This document shows, one piece after another, positions 1 to 7,914 of a stretch of DNA of 13,812 nucleotides. The position numbers and the translations under genes were made by a program. This DNA is from JACQXM01 sp964569425 (GTDB lineage Bacteria > Planctomycetota > Phycisphaerae > UBA1845). The notes under the pieces are model-generated. The model ran no database searches. It saw nothing but the letters and a program-made list of their open reading frames with translations, and had not been told where the DNA came from. Within the stretch, counting starts at the first letter, position 1; each line of letters starts with the position of its first letter. The stretch lies in assembly GCA_964569425.1 (NCBI GenBank), contig CAZMVD010000113.1, forward strand, positions 1 to 13,812, in the 5' to 3' direction.

Positions 1-573
1 CGCAATCTGGGGAATTCTATTGGCGGACATGCGGGCCTGGTTGTAGAAGATGCGGCCGAAATGATCGCGATCGGGAAAAACCTCGGCCTGAAGGGGGAGG
101 TAGGCGCCACCGGAATCCACCAGGTAGATGCAGGGCAGGTGATTCTCCTCGGCGATTTCCTGGGCACGAAGGTGCTTGCGGACGGTGATGGGGTAGTACG
201 TTCCCCCTTTCACGGTGGCATCGTTGGCGACGATGACGCATTCGCGGTTCTGCACGCGGCCGATGCCGGTGACCACGCCGGCGCCGGGCGCGTCGTTGTC
301 GTACATGTCCCAGGCGGCGAGTGCGCTGAATTCGAGAAAGGGGCTGTCGGGATCGATGAGGCGTTCGATGCGATCGCGGACGAAGAGTTTGCCGCGTTTG
401 GTGTGTTTTTCGACGGCGGCGGGTCCGCCGCCCTGTCGGACGCGTGCGGTGCGTTCCCGAAGCTCGACGAGCAGCGCCTCCATGTGGGATTTGTTCTCCG
501 CGAAGGCGGAGTCGGCCGTGCTGATGTTCGATTGTATGATGTCCATACTGGGATCCGGCGTACTGTTTCTCAT
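1..573 (-). CDS. mccB: Methylcrotonyl-CoA carboxylase beta (carboxyltransferase) subunit, N-terminal part
   Basis: The reverse strand is open for 191 codons from the start codon to the window edge, so the 3' part of the gene lies outside. The product resembles the carboxyltransferase subunit of biotin-dependent methylcrotonyl-CoA carboxylase, which moves CO2 from carboxybiotin to 3-methylcrotonyl-CoA in leucine breakdown in the cytosol. Diagnostic stretches are RDRIERLIDP, GAGVVTGIGRV, ANDATVKGGTYYP, CIYLVDSGGAYLPLQ and FPDRDHFGRIFYNQARMSA. The last two match methylcrotonyl-CoA carboxylase better than the propionyl-CoA enzyme, though a related acyl-CoA carboxylase (geranyl-CoA type) is not excluded. 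Two in-frame ATGs are possible, at 571-573 and 544-546. The first gives an N-terminus MRNSTPDPS and the second MDIIQSN. Neither has a clear ribosome binding site. The biotin-carrying partner subunit would be expected downstream, beyond the left edge. The gene diverges from the superoxide dismutase gene across 157 nt in which I see no convincing promoter. Confidence 0.93.
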   Translation of the reverse strand, partial: MRNSTPDPSMDIIQSNISTADSAFAENKSHMEALLVELRERTARVRQGGGPAAVEKHTKRGKLFVRDRIERLIDPDSPFLEFSALAAWDMYDNDAPGAGVVTGIGRVQNRECVIVANDATVKGGTYYPITVRKHLRAQEIAEENHLPCIYLVDSGGAYLPLQAEVFPDRDHFGRIFYNQARMSANRIPQIA

Positions 574-730
574 CCTGGGTTTCGGCCGAGGCTACTTTAC
601 CCGGTGGACCGACGGGTGCCTAGCGCGAGCGCGCGGCGTCGATCGAAGGAAGTGAGCCGGCCCGCCGATTTGCAGAATTGGGCTGGATGGATCATCATCG
701 AACGCTGGTTCTTTTTCACAGGAGGTAACG

Positions 731-1447
731 ATGGCCACGCGACGTGAGTTTATCGGGGGCGTATCGGCACTGGGCGGATGGGCGCTGCTGGGCGGCGGGC
801 CGGCGTGGGCCGGCGGACCGGACGGCGGCGGATTCAATGCGCCGGTGGAATACGAACTGGCGCCGCTGCCTTATGCGTACGACGCGCTGGAGCCGCACAT
901 CGACAAAGAGACGATGACGATCCACCACAGCAAGCATCACGCCGGGTATGTGAAGGGGTTGAATGCGGCGCTCCAGGCGCTGGCGGCCGCGCGGGAATCC
1001 GGGGACTACGGCAATGTGCAGCAACTCTCGCGCCTGCTGGCTTTTCATGCGGGCGGGTACTTCAATCACAACGTGTTCTGGGCGAACTTGGCGCCCGCCG
1101 GCAAGGGGGGCGGCGGGCAGCCCGGCGGAAAACTGGCGGATCAGCTCAACAGGGACTTCGGCAGCTTCGAGAAGTTCCAGGCGCATTTCAGTGCGGCGGC
1201 GAATGCGGTGGAAGGCAACGGCTGGGGCGTGCTCGCGTATCACCCGGCGTTGAAGCGACTGGTGGTTGTCACCATGATGAACCAACAGGATTTGGTGCCC
1301 GCGGGCACGGTGCCGCTGCTGATGTGCGACGTGTGGGAGCACGCCTATTACCTGAAGTATCAGAATCGCCGTGCGGACTACGTGAAAGCGTGGTGGAACG
1401 TGGTGAACTGGAGCAACGTGGAAGAGCGGTTCAGCACGATCGGCTAA
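731..1447 (+). CDS. sod: Tat-exported Fe/Mn superoxide dismutase
   Basis: The 238-aa product converts superoxide to oxygen and hydrogen peroxide. All four metal ligands of the family are present: H65 (in MTIHHSKHH), H113 (in GGYFNHNVFW), D200 and H204 (in DVWEHAYYLKYQNRR). The paired glycines 108-109 and Q185 in the MNQQD stretch sit where manganese-type enzymes carry their discriminating Gly and Gln. Manganese or cambialistic use is therefore more likely than strict iron, but sequence alone does not settle metal use. The N-terminus is unusual: TRREF at residues 3-7, a hydrophobic stretch and an A-W-A cleavage site at 25-27 form a twin-arginine signal. The folded enzyme should therefore be exported with its metal already bound. 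Codons 28-37 are a Gly-rich linker before the domain. The start is fixed by AGGAGG at 720-725, 5 nt before the ATG. The gene is likely monocistronic, since 185 nt separate it from the next gene. Confidence 0.95.
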   Translation: MATRREFIGGVSALGGWALLGGGPAWAGGPDGGGFNAPVEYELAPLPYAYDALEPHIDKETMTIHHSKHHAGYVKGLNAALQALAAARESGDYGNVQQLSRLLAFHAGGYFNHNVFWANLAPAGKGGGGQPGGKLADQLNRDFGSFEKFQAHFSAAANAVEGNGWGVLAYHPALKRLVVVTMMNQQDLVPAGTVPLLMCDVWEHAYYLKYQNRRADYVKAWWNVVNWSNVEERFSTIG

Positions 1448-1632
1448 CCACCAACCCCTGCGGCGCATCGGTATGGCGCGCCACTTGGTTGACCGGACAA
1501 ATAGGACTTCGGACGATTCAATAGGAGCTACCGCGCCATAGCGGGGCGCGCTGCAAGCACCAGGAGGGAGCTGCTTGCGGCGCTGAAGAACGCGTTTCTC
1601 AAGGGCATTCACGCGAGAAAGGAGTCGGCACC

Positions 1633-2088
1633 ATGCACCGCAGACTGAACACCGGCATCCTGGCAGGGCTCGTGGGCCTGGCGGGATCGTGCGGCGATTT
1701 CGGGATCATTCTGCCCGGTCAGGTCACCATTACGCTGGACAACCGGGGTGATTATGACGTCGACGCGACGATCTACTACGACAACGACGAGGACATTCCA
1801 CTGTTCTTGCTAACGCGGTCAGGGACGCGGGTTGAGTTTACGGTGGACGAAGACGATACCGTGACGTTTTTCCGCGATTGCGATCGGGTGGGCGCGATTG
1901 TGGTCTCCGACGCGCGCTTGCGGGTGCTCAGCGGAATTGGGCCGCGGGCCAGCAGTGACGTGCTTCGGCAGGGAGACGACTTCGAGTGCGGTGATCGGAT
2001 CATCTTCACGTTCGACCATTCCAATGCCCTGCTTGATTTCCGGGTGTCCGACCGGGTGCAGTCGGTGGTGGTGGCACCCGTACCTTAG
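1633..2088 (+). CDS. Putative small secreted lipoprotein, function unknown
   Basis: I do not recognise a family for this 151-aa protein. Its N-terminus has Arg residues, a short hydrophobic run and LAGSC ending at C20, which fits a loose lipobox; the Ala at -3 is less usual than Leu. The mature part begins with Gly-Asp and is acidic and beta-rich. TITLDNRGDYDVDATIYYDND suggests an Ig-like or carbohydrate-binding-like beta sandwich, but this is only an impression from the alternating hydrophobic pattern. Two further cysteines, C83 and C119, could form a disulfide outside the cytoplasm. The start is supported by AAAGGAG at 1618-1624, 8 nt upstream of the ATG. The acetyltransferase gene begins 8 nt after the stop, so the two are probably co-transcribed. 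Confidence 0.72.
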   Translation: MHRRLNTGILAGLVGLAGSCGDFGIILPGQVTITLDNRGDYDVDATIYYDNDEDIPLFLLTRSGTRVEFTVDEDDTVTFFRDCDRVGAIVVSDARLRVLSGIGPRASSDVLRQGDDFECGDRIIFTFDHSNALLDFRVSDRVQSVVVAPVP

Positions 2089-2096
2089 CAAGTGAC

Positions 2097-2696
2097 ATGG
2101 TGAGATCAGGCGCGGCCAAACCGGTGCGGATACGTGTGCGCCCCCTGGCGCGCGCCGACTGGCCAGTGATTGAAGAGCTGTTCGGCGCCAATGGGGCGTG
2201 CGGCGGATGCTGGTGCATGACCTGGCGCGTGCCGCAGGGGGGAAAACTGTGGGAGTCGGTCAAGGGCGAGCCGAATCGGCGGGCGTTTCGCCAACTGGTG
2301 ACGCGGGGTGCCGTTCACGGGGTGCTGGCCTTCGCGGGCGATGAGCCGGTCGGCTGGTGCTGCATCGGCCCGCGGCGGGACTTTCCACGACTCACACGGA
2401 TCAAGGCATTGCAGACCGACTGGGACGAGCATACCTGGTCTGTCACGTGCTTTTTCATCCGCAGCCAATGGCGTCAACGCGGCGTGGCCACGGCGATGCT
2501 GAGGCGTGCCGTGCGGTTGGCGAGAGAGAAGGGCGCGCGGCGGCTCGAGGGCTATCCGGTGCGGCCCTACGGTAAGGGAAACATACCCGCCGCATTTGCG
2601 TGGACTGGTATTCCGGTGCTGTTCGCGCGGCAGCGGTTCGTCAACATCACTGTCGAGGGATCATCGCGCGATGTCTACGTGAAACTCTTCCGGTAG
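2097..2696 (+). CDS. GNAT-family N-acetyltransferase
   Basis: The 199-aa protein has a GNAT fold signature: an N-terminal strand (VRIRVRPLARADWPVI), a central strand followed by VTCFFI at 116-121, and the acetyl-CoA pyrophosphate loop R126-Q-R-G-V-A131 leading into a long helix. It should transfer an acetyl group from acetyl-CoA to an amine, but the substrate cannot be read from the sequence. A cysteine-rich stretch C35-G-G-C38-W-C40-M-T-W-R lies in the first third; I recall a similar Cys-Trp-Cys motif in a subgroup of bacterial GNAT proteins of unknown substrate. Two more cysteines (C88, C89) lie in the core. No strong ribosome binding site precedes the ATG, so translation may be coupled to the lipoprotein gene ending 8 nt upstream. 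The gene converges with the TPR gene across 120 nt that hold no evident intrinsic terminator. Confidence 0.88.
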   Translation: MVRSGAAKPVRIRVRPLARADWPVIEELFGANGACGGCWCMTWRVPQGGKLWESVKGEPNRRAFRQLVTRGAVHGVLAFAGDEPVGWCCIGPRRDFPRLTRIKALQTDWDEHTWSVTCFFIRSQWRQRGVATAMLRRAVRLAREKGARRLEGYPVRPYGKGNIPAAFAWTGIPVLFARQRFVNITVEGSSRDVYVKLFR

Positions 2697-2816
2697 GATC
2701 CTGGCCTCGAAACTGGCAGCGTGCCGCCGCTCGACGATCAGTGGTCCGCGCTGCTCAAAGGCACGAACGACAGTGGTGACGGTTTCAGGTGATCGCGGGA
2801 CGGAACCAATGAGATT

Positions 2817-3896
2817 CTACGGAGCGGATGAGTCGGCGGCGTTGTTCTTCAGACGTTCGAGCCAGTAGACCGCGACGGCGCTGGAGGGGTCAGACTCGAG
2901 AATGGCGGCGAATTCGTCGGCGGCGTCCCGGCGGCGCCCCACCTCCACCAGGGCGGTGGCATATTGTTCGCGAAGGGCGACGGGCGCGTCAGGGTGAAGA
3001 TGCCGGACGGCCTGCGCAAGGATCGAAACCCGATCGAAATTTGCCAATAGGTTGGCATTGGCGGCACGTTCCGCCAGGGCGCCGGCCAGTTCCAGGTAAT
3101 CGTCGGCGTTGGGAACTACATCACGCATACGCAACTGCAATACGTCGACCAGGTTTCGCAGTTGGACGTCCAGCTCGGCGGCAGGGGCGCGGCGACCGGG
3201 ATGATCGCGCAACGTTTGGCGGGCATGATCGACGGCAAGTAGCGCTGCCTGTCGCGCTTCGGGCCACTGGCGGCGCGCCGCGAATAACCGGGCCAGGTGC
3301 GCGAAATAGCGCGCATCGGGTTGTGCCTCGACGGCACGACGTGCCAAGGTCACGGCTTCGTCCATCTGACCGAGCTTGTGAGCGCAGCGCGACAGACCGA
3401 AGAGCACGGACGGCTCGCCGGGGTTCAGTTCAAGCGCCTTGCCGTAAGCGGAGCGCGAAAGCTGAGGAAACTCGTCGACGAAGAGATCGCCCAGCAATCG
3501 ATGGGCCTTCCACTCGTTACGGCCTTCGCGGGAATCCAGGAACCGGCGGATCTGGGTCACTGCATCGCCATTGCGCCCCGTGTAGGCCATGGCGCGGGCC
3601 TTGAGATAGGCCAGACGCGCATGATCCGGCGCCCGCGCCTCCAGCGACTGGAGGGCGTTCTCCACCTCGGCCCAGGTCTGTTCAATCGCGTCGCGGTCGT
3701 CAGCGTCGAGGGCCGCGAGTCTGTCCAATTGGCTGTCGGCGTTCTGGACGAGTTCCTCGATTGACTCGGCGGGTGCCGCGGGCGCTGACGCCGGGGCCGA
3801 TTTCTGCGGGACGGGTTGGTGCGGCGCTGCGCGGGCCGTTGACGCGGCTGTCATCATCAGAACGACGAAGAGCGCTGACTGCCGCCGAATGCACAT
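2817..3896 (-). CDS. Secreted TPR-repeat protein
   Basis: The 359-aa product starts with a signal peptide (MCIRRQ, a hydrophobic core at 8-19 and cleavage after A-R-A at 21-23). An Ala/Pro-rich linker to about residue 45 follows, then alpha-helical repeats. TPR-like units are visible at about 92-120 (YLKARAMAYTGRNGDAV), 130-160 (AYGKALELNPGEP), 163-194 (GLSRCAHKLGQMDEAV), 196-225 and 307-340. TPRs bind other proteins, so a scaffold role in the periplasm or at the cell envelope is the safest inference. I chose the ATG at 3894-3896 because it opens directly onto the signal peptide. The frame continues upstream to an ATG at 4064, but that extension overlaps fliS and has Arg-rich, non-protein-like composition. 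The gene lies 133 nt downstream of fliS on the same strand and may belong to the flagellar transcript, but nothing in the protein is specific to flagella. Confidence 0.82.
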   Translation of the reverse strand: MCIRRQSALFVVLMMTAASTARAAPHQPVPQKSAPASAPAAPAESIEELVQNADSQLDRLAALDADDRDAIEQTWAEVENALQSLEARAPDHARLAYLKARAMAYTGRNGDAVTQIRRFLDSREGRNEWKAHRLLGDLFVDEFPQLSRSAYGKALELNPGEPSVLFGLSRCAHKLGQMDEAVTLARRAVEAQPDARYFAHLARLFAARRQWPEARQAALLAVDHARQTLRDHPGRRAPAAELDVQLRNLVDVLQLRMRDVVPNADDYLELAGALAERAANANLLANFDRVSILAQAVRHLHPDAPVALREQYATALVEVGRRRDAADEFAAILESDPSSAVAVYWLERLKNNAADSSAP

Positions 3897-4029
3897 GGGC
3901 CGTTGTTCCGAAAGGCATACTCGAGGGGCCGGGACATTCCACGCGGCGGGCCGCCCCCTGCCACGTGCCGAACCGCGACTATACGAGGACCGAGCGTGCT
4001 CGGCAAGGCAATGCCGCGGCGCCCGGCGT

Positions 4030-4494
4030 TCAACCTTCGACGGAGAGACCCGCGGATTGCACATCGCTGTTTGATGGATGGAGCGAACCGTCGGCAGCGG
4101 CGGACGTGGACGGATGTTGAAGCCGTCCCACCTTGTCGACCAGAAGCTGCCAGGTTTCGCGTTCGATGCGCAGGACGCGGACGGCGTCGTCGATGGCCAG
4201 AGGATCGCGGTGGACGTTGGCGTCGACGAGCTTGCGATAAATGAAGTTGTAGACCGAGGCCACGCGCTCGCACAGCTCGCGGTTCACCTCGTAATTCAGG
4301 CCGTTGAGCATCTCGAGCAGGATATTCTGGGCGCGGGTCAGCTTGTCAAAGGAGGCCTCGAAATCCTTGCGCAGAATGGCGTCGCGGCCCTGAAGGGCGA
4401 AGCGGATGGCGCCGTCGTAGAGCATGAGCTGCAGTTGTTCCGGGGTGGCGGTTAGTACGGCATCGCGAAGATAGGGGTTGTCGGCGACGGCCAT
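4030..4494 (-). CDS. fliS: Flagellin export chaperone FliS
   Basis: The product matches FliS, the small helical chaperone that binds the C-terminus of unpolymerised flagellin in the cytosol and keeps it competent for type III export. The family N-terminus NPYLRDAVLTATPEQLQLML is clear, followed by YDGAIRFALQGRDAI and helices through LRIERETWQLLVDKVG. A polar tail of about 30 residues follows. From the ATG used here the protein is 154 aa, and NPYLRD falls at residue 6, as is usual for the family. The frame also has in-frame ATGs at 4554, 4578 and 4608. The outermost overlaps the end of fliD by 14 nt and would add a 38-aa extension unlike the family; none of these starts has a good ribosome binding site, so the start is uncertain. 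Its position directly after fliD and two flagellin genes is the common arrangement and confirms the assignment. Confidence 0.93.
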   Translation of the reverse strand: MAVADNPYLRDAVLTATPEQLQLMLYDGAIRFALQGRDAILRKDFEASFDKLTRAQNILLEMLNGLNYEVNRELCERVASVYNFIYRKLVDANVHRDPLAIDDAVRVLRIERETWQLLVDKVGRLQHPSTSAAADGSLHPSNSDVQSAGLSVEG

Positions 4495-4594
4495 GATGGC
4501 TGTTCTATCGGTCAAGGCGCAGGCGCGAATGAGTTCGCCGGGCGCGGCCTCCATGGAAGCCACTTTGGGCGTGAACATGGCGTTTTCAGTACTG

Positions 4595-7500
4595 TCAGGC
4601 GGAGACATTGCCGGCTAGCTGGGCCAGAAGCGCCAGGGAGTTCTGGTTATCCTGGAGATTGGCCAGGGAGGATTCCAGCCCGGCGAACTGGATTTCGAGG
4701 CGGCGCCGGCGGGCGGCGAGAGAGACGTTCAGACGGTCGATGCGACGATTGATAAGGTCGCGCTGGTCCTGAAGCAACTGGTCTTTGCGCGCTATCACGC
4801 CGTCGAAATTACGGGTCAGATCGTCGAACGTGCGTTCGACCACGGCGCCGAAACCCGTCTCGGCAGTGGTGAAGAACTGCTCGACCACCGCCGGGTTAGC
4901 CTGATACGCCTCGCGGAACTGCTGTTCATTGAATTCGAGGCGGTGGTTGGCCACAGCGCGAACGCCCAGCGACGAAAGGCGATTGATCGCGGGGTCGCTG
5001 CCATAGGCACGGGTGATTAAGCGCTGCATGCGGTCGCGGATGACGGCGGCCGTGGGGTCACCGAACAGTGTGCCGCGCTCGAGCGTGTCGGCATTGAATC
5101 GCGTGGCGTTTTCGAGGTCGCTCTGCATTTCGTTGTAGCGTTCCACGAAGCCCTTGATTCCGTTCACGATACTGTCAATGTTTTGAGCGACCGTCACGCT
5201 GACTTCGTCCTTGGAGGCGGAAACGAGGTTGAGCGAGACACCGGGAATGACATTGTCGAGTGTGTTGCTGGAGCCGGTAATGAGCAGGGGCTGGCCTCCG
5301 GTCGTGCCGCCGAGCGATACAACGGCATCCTGTGCGTCGGTGAGGGTCCCGAACCCAAGATCCACGCCGATGGCGTCCAGGTTGAGTCTACCTTTCAGGC
5401 CGGACTGAGTGGAAGTAACCGTCAAGCTGAACGGGTTGAAAGAGCTGCCGTCGTTGATCACCGCGGCGGTGACGCCGGCCGCCCTGTTGAGCTTGGCGAC
5501 GATGTCGCGAAGGGTGTCCGACGCACCGACGTCGATGCGGATTTCGAAAGATCCATCCAGATCGTTTTCGCCCGGACGGGCCGTTCCGGCGAGGCGTAAT
5601 TGGGCCGCGGCCTGACCGCCATCGACATCTTCCACCGTCAGGGCTTTGGCGCCGCCGGCAAGATCGGTGAGGAGAATACCGTCGCCGGTGTCATTCAGGC
5701 GCGCTTCCACCCTGCCTCCGGTGCGTCCATTGATGAGATCGATGACCGCACCAATGGTCGATTCGCGTGCGGAAACGTTGACGGTGTACACGGCGCCCTG
5801 CGAGTCGGTGATGCGGAAGTTGCCCGGGGAGACGCCCTGTCCCCCGGGCAGATCGACCAAACGGGTCTGACGCGACACGTACTGGACTTGACGGTTTCCG
5901 CCGTTAATCGTGGCTCCTGCGGCCGGCTCGAACGTGCCGGCAAGTCCGAGGTCGGCGGCCAGGGTTCCGGAATCATCGGCTATGATGATATCGCCTGTGC
6001 CGCCGGAATCGTCGTGCAACGCAATGCCGTTGCCCGCGGCGTTAATGGAAGCGGTTACGCCGGTCACTCCGTCGGCGTTGATGATATCGATGACGTCCTG
6101 GAGCGTGTTGGCGATGGAAAAGTCGATGGTCGTTGTCGTAGCCGCGCGGTCCGTGATCGTTACGGTTCCGAGCCCCACCCCCCTACCGCCGTTGAGTGAC
6201 TGAAGTAGAACGGTGTTGAGCCCTGCCAGGTAGCGCCGCGTGGTCAAGCCGCCGCCTGAGGAATCGAAAGTTGCGCCCAGGATGCCCAGATCCTGGGCCG
6301 TGGTGGATCTTGCGCCGGCGGCAACGGTCACTGTGTTTCCCACCCCCTGGGCGGTGAAGTGGATGGCGTTCCCGTCGGGCGTGATTTGTGCGTTGACCAG
6401 GCCCGCGTTGCCGGAAGCGTAGTTGATGGCGTTGATCAGGTCGCCCACCGTGGCCACACGGTAAATATCCTTGCCGGTGATGGCGGTACCGGAAGCGGTG
6501 CCCAGAATGCCCAGATCGGCCGCCGCGAAACCGCCAATGTCTTCGATGGTCAGTTTTCCGGGGGCCGTATTGGGCGCGCCGCTGGTGTCGGTTATCTGCA
6601 GGTGCGAGTTGACGACGGTTACGCTGACCGCCACGCCGGCCGCGGCCGTCGCATCCAGAATGCGCTGACGCACATCGCGAATGGTCTGCACCTGGCCGGC
6701 GGCCTGGTCGGCGAGGTCCACGTCGACCGACTTTCCCGCCCGGTCCGTGATGCGTATGACGCCCAGACGGACGCCGTTGCCGGCGTTGACGGCACGCAGG
6801 TCGGTGTCAAGGCTCATCACATCGGTGAGAGAGACGCCGAAGTTGCCCAGTGCCGTGTTGAAGATCAGGTCGCTTTCCGTCGCACCCTGAGGCAAGCGTC
6901 CGATGCCGTTTCCATCGTTGAGCAGGGACAATGGTGTGGAGGCGGTCAGACGAATCAGGTCGCGTCCGTCGATGCGATCGGCGGCGACATTGGCGGCAAT
7001 CCCGAGATCCTGCGCCGAGAACGACCCCGATTTGTCGGCAATGATCAAGTTGCCGGTTCCGCCACTAAGGTCCTCGATGACCATCCGATCGCCGACGGCT
7101 CCGTTGGCGTCGACCCCGGTGACACGCGCGCGAACGCCGACGGCGCCATTGGTGTTGATGGCCGTGAGAACGTCGTCGATGCTGGTGGCACCGCGCAGGT
7201 CAATGTCCGCAGTCGCTCCCGCGCGATCGGTGATGGTCATCACGCCGCGTCGGATGCCGGCGCCACCGTTGAGCAGACTCAGCGGCATGGCGCGATCGAC
7301 GCGTCCGTTGCCGAGTTCAATGGTCAAGCGGCCCGTCCCGACGGGCGTGCGGTCGGCATCGGCAAAGGAACGACTGATGACCGCATGACTGGCGACGAGG
7401 GAGTGAACGCGAAAACTGTACGTTCCGGGAGCGGCCCCTTCGCGAGCCGCTGCCGTGGCAACGCCGTCGTTGGTGCTGTTGGCAGTGAACTGCTGGAAGA

Positions 7501-7708
7501 AAGAATTCTGCTTGAATCGTCCGCCGGACTCTTTGATGGCGAGCAGCTTGGCGGACAGCGCCAGGACAGCGGCACGTTGAACATCGAGCTGCTGCGCACG
7601 CCCCTGAAGTGTGGTGATGGGGCGCGACTCAATGGCCATCAACTGTTCGATGAGTTGAGCCGTGTTGATGCCGGATATCAAACCGACGCCACTGGATATA
7701 CCGCTCAT
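4595..7708 (-). CDS. fliD: Flagellar filament cap protein FliD (hook-associated protein 2), repeat-enlarged
   Basis: FliD caps the growing filament and folds exported flagellin into place. The N-terminal domain is typical (SSGVGLISGINTAQLIEQLM, residues 5-24, through about 105). The C-terminal domain runs from about 800 to the end (IVNGIKGFVERYN at 847-858, LSSLGVRA at 911-918) and finishes in an Arg-rich coiled-coil stretch. At 1037 aa the protein is far longer than the 450-700 aa usual for the family. The extra length is a series of Flagellin_IN-type units between about residues 142 and 750. Each has a pattern like NGG-GV--G--TITDRAG, a hydrophobic helix with I-D-V--AIN, and an ending E-D-x-GG---AADLGI. 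The ATG follows a weak purine-rich site (AAGAGAAG). The gene starts 206 nt after the stop of flagellin A and is followed by fliS, so it is probably expressed with the filament genes. I found no convincing promoter directly upstream. Confidence 0.95.
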   Translation of the reverse strand: MSGISSGVGLISGINTAQLIEQLMAIESRPITTLQGRAQQLDVQRAAVLALSAKLLAIKESGGRFKQNSFFQQFTANSTNDGVATAAAREGAAPGTYSFRVHSLVASHAVISRSFADADRTPVGTGRLTIELGNGRVDRAMPLSLLNGGAGIRRGVMTITDRAGATADIDLRGATSIDDVLTAINTNGAVGVRARVTGVDANGAVGDRMVIEDLSGGTGNLIIADKSGSFSAQDLGIAANVAADRIDGRDLIRLTASTPLSLLNDGNGIGRLPQGATESDLIFNTALGNFGVSLTDVMSLDTDLRAVNAGNGVRLGVIRITDRAGKSVDVDLADQAAGQVQTIRDVRQRILDATAAAGVAVSVTVVNSHLQITDTSGAPNTAPGKLTIEDIGGFAAADLGILGTASGTAITGKDIYRVATVGDLINAINYASGNAGLVNAQITPDGNAIHFTAQGVGNTVTVAAGARSTTAQDLGILGATFDSSGGGLTTRRYLAGLNTVLLQSLNGGRGVGLGTVTITDRAATTTTIDFSIANTLQDVIDIINADGVTGVTASINAAGNGIALHDDSGGTGDIIIADDSGTLAADLGLAGTFEPAAGATINGGNRQVQYVSRQTRLVDLPGGQGVSPGNFRITDSQGAVYTVNVSARESTIGAVIDLINGRTGGRVEARLNDTGDGILLTDLAGGAKALTVEDVDGGQAAAQLRLAGTARPGENDLDGSFEIRIDVGASDTLRDIVAKLNRAAGVTAAVINDGSSFNPFSLTVTSTQSGLKGRLNLDAIGVDLGFGTLTDAQDAVVSLGGTTGGQPLLITGSSNTLDNVIPGVSLNLVSASKDEVSVTVAQNIDSIVNGIKGFVERYNEMQSDLENATRFNADTLERGTLFGDPTAAVIRDRMQRLITRAYGSDPAINRLSSLGVRAVANHRLEFNEQQFREAYQANPAVVEQFFTTAETGFGAVVERTFDDLTRNFDGVIARKDQLLQDQRDLINRRIDRLNVSLAARRRRLEIQFAGLESSLANLQDNQNSLALLAQLAGNVSA
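5585..7285 (-). repeat. Tandem Flagellin_IN-type repeats within fliD
   Basis: Four full units can be aligned by eye in the FliD protein, starting near residues 142 (LLNGGAGIRRGVMTITDRAG), 306 (AVNAGNGVRLGVIRITDRAG), 503 (QSLNGGRGVGLGTVTITDRA) and 618 (VDLPGGQGVSPGNFRITDSQ). They end near 240, 402, 590 and 708 with DLGIA, DLGIL, DLGLA and LRLAG. A half-unit lacking the ITDRAG strand lies at about 420-478 (DLINAIN ... DLGILGA), and another helix-strand half at 720-750. The copies are diverged in sequence and spacing, so the repeat is old and kept at protein level rather than a fresh DNA duplication. Confidence 0.8.
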
Positions 7709-7914
7709 ACGCTTCTCTTCATACTGTCATTGAGGCTGTACGGCTTCCGGAGCACCGGCGCGGTTGCGGCGGGCGCCCGCAATGCCCGGGGCGGCCGGCG
7801 CGCAGCAAACCCTGTGATGTAATATCGGTCGCGGCGGGAGTTAGCCTCAAGCAAGTCCCCCCGGTCACGGAGCCAGCCAGCCTCGCGATCCGGTGGTGGC
7901 GAGCGGCTTACCTG

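Noticed and set aside
61..747. 228-codon plus-strand frame opposite mccB
   Set aside because: The reverse strand encodes an unmistakable carboxyltransferase; this frame also runs into the sod start and has no family resemblance.
1553..1578. Hairpin GCAAGCA/TGCTTGC after sod
   Set aside because: A 12-nt loop and no T-tract follow; not convincing as an intrinsic terminator.
3894..4064. Upstream extension of the TPR protein to an ATG at 4064
   Set aside because: The extension is Arg-rich, overlaps the end of fliS and would bury the signal peptide 56 residues inside the protein.
4495..4608. 38-aa N-terminal extension of FliS starting inside the fliD 3' end
   Set aside because: Not preferred because the FliS family begins close to NPYLRD. 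The 14-nt overlap with fliD would allow coupling, so it remains an open alternative.
7764..7782. Hairpin TTGCGG/CCGCAA between flagellin A and fliD
   Set aside because: No T-run on the minus strand; likely a by-product of local GC richness, so no termination before fliD is claimed.
6359..7822. 487-codon open frame on the plus strand opposite fliD
   Set aside because: It is antisense to a clearly recognised FliD frame. High GC content removes stop codons from the opposite strand, and the translation has no family resemblance and no ribosome binding site.
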